Source: Nitrospira sp.
GTDB taxonomy: Bacteria > Nitrospirota > Nitrospiria > Nitrospirales > Nitrospiraceae
NCBI GenBank assembly: GCA_020697375.1
Contig: JAJFBJ010000192.1
Location: 1 to 5,086, forward strand
Reading direction: 5' to 3'
DNA: 5,086 nucleotides
The translations under genes and the position numbers were made by a program. The notes under the pieces are model-generated. The model saw only the letters and a program-made list of their open reading frames with translations, did not search any database and had not been told where the DNA came from. Shown in pieces: positions 4,821 to 5,086 of the stretch; position 1 is the first letter of the stretch, and the number at the start of each line of letters is the position of its first letter.

Positions 4821-5086
4821 ATGGCTGAACATAAGATCACGCTGGAATGGAAAAGGGAAACGGACGGCTTCACCTATGACACCTACAATCGCAACCATAC
4901 CTGGGTAACCGGGGGCGGCGCCAAAGTCGTTGCGTCTGCTGCGCCGGCCTATCGCGGCAACCCCGCCCAGGTGAATCCCGAAGAGGCATTCGTCGCGGCC
5001 CTATCAAGCTGTCATATGCTGACGTTCCTCGCGATGGCGGCGAAGAAAAAATTCATCGTGGACCGGTACAGCGATCCTGCCTCGGG
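4821..5086 (+). CDS. OsmC-family protein, probable organic hydroperoxide reductase (3' partial)
   Basis: ATG 4821 follows a strong ribosome binding site (GGAGG, 4811-4815) with five bases of spacing. The frame stays open to the window end, giving the first 88 residues. The sequence has the family pattern: an N-terminal beta segment (HKITLEWKRE), the NPEEAFVAALSSCHMLTFLAMAAKK helix region from about residue 52 in two adjoining parts, and the peroxidatic cysteine C64 in SSCH. OsmC/Ohr-type proteins are small cytosolic thiol peroxidases that reduce organic hydroperoxides with a pair of cysteines; the second cysteine should lie beyond the window. The SSCHM form is common in one OsmC subgroup. The start is supported by the ribosome binding site and by the usual short N-terminus. 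It is transcribed divergently from the oxygenase gene. Confidence 0.88.
   Translation, partial: MAEHKITLEWKRETDGFTYDTYNRNHTWVTGGGAKVVASAAPAYRGNPAQVNPEEAFVAALSSCHMLTFLAMAAKKKFIVDRYSDPAS

Noticed and set aside
4640..4873. Minus-strand frame of 77 residues upstream of and into the OsmC gene
   Set aside because: It overlaps the OsmC start and its ribosome binding site, covers the inverted-repeat region, and shows no recognisable motif.
1..5086. CRISPR array, tRNA, rRNA, transposase or prophage signals
   Set aside because: No regularly spaced direct repeats, clover-leaf candidates, rRNA-like stretches or transposase motifs were seen.

Overview
The window is a GC-rich bacterial chromosomal segment with dense, short-gapped genes. 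Two things suggest a Nitrospira-type (Nitrospirota) bacterium. The sequence at about 1703-1790 resembles intergenic repeats I recall from Nitrospira genomes, and the small stress and redox genes fit that setting. This is inference from memory. No rRNA, tRNA or marker gene is present to confirm it.

Layout. At 1-1677 (+) lies the C-terminal part of a large SMC/YhaN-like coiled-coil ATPase. It is split into two reading frames by an apparent one-base loss near 598. At 1678-1792 there is a short gap holding an abortive five-codon start (a possible gene remnant) and a Nitrospira-like repeat. At 1793-2383 (-) is an ECF-type sigma-70 factor with a cysteine-rich C-terminal tail. Divergent from it, at 2491-2652 (+), is a 53-residue protein with 12 cysteines that resembles a metallothionein. 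A strong stem-loop follows its stop codon. At 2797-3258 (+) is an isoprenylcysteine carboxyl methyltransferase-family membrane protein. It overlaps by 10 nt a hemerythrin-domain protein at 3249-3758 (+). At 3817-4524 (-), convergent with the hemerythrin gene, is a 2OG-Fe(II) oxygenase-like protein of the TIGR02466 type. A 296-bp divergent intergenic region with several inverted repeats then leads to the 5' part of an OsmC-family gene (4821-5086, +), cut by the window end.

How the genes may fit together. From 1793 onward the genes share a metal, thiol or redox theme: a cysteine-tailed sigma factor, a cysteine-rich probable metal binder, a diiron hemerythrin domain, an Fe(II)/2OG oxygenase and an OsmC-type peroxide reductase. 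The most interesting unit is the divergent pair of sigma factor and Cys-rich mini-protein. Both carry CGTC-type cysteine clusters, and the 107-bp gap between them contains a candidate ECF-type promoter facing the small gene. A metal- or redox-responsive regulon is a reasonable hypothesis, but nothing in the sequence proves it.
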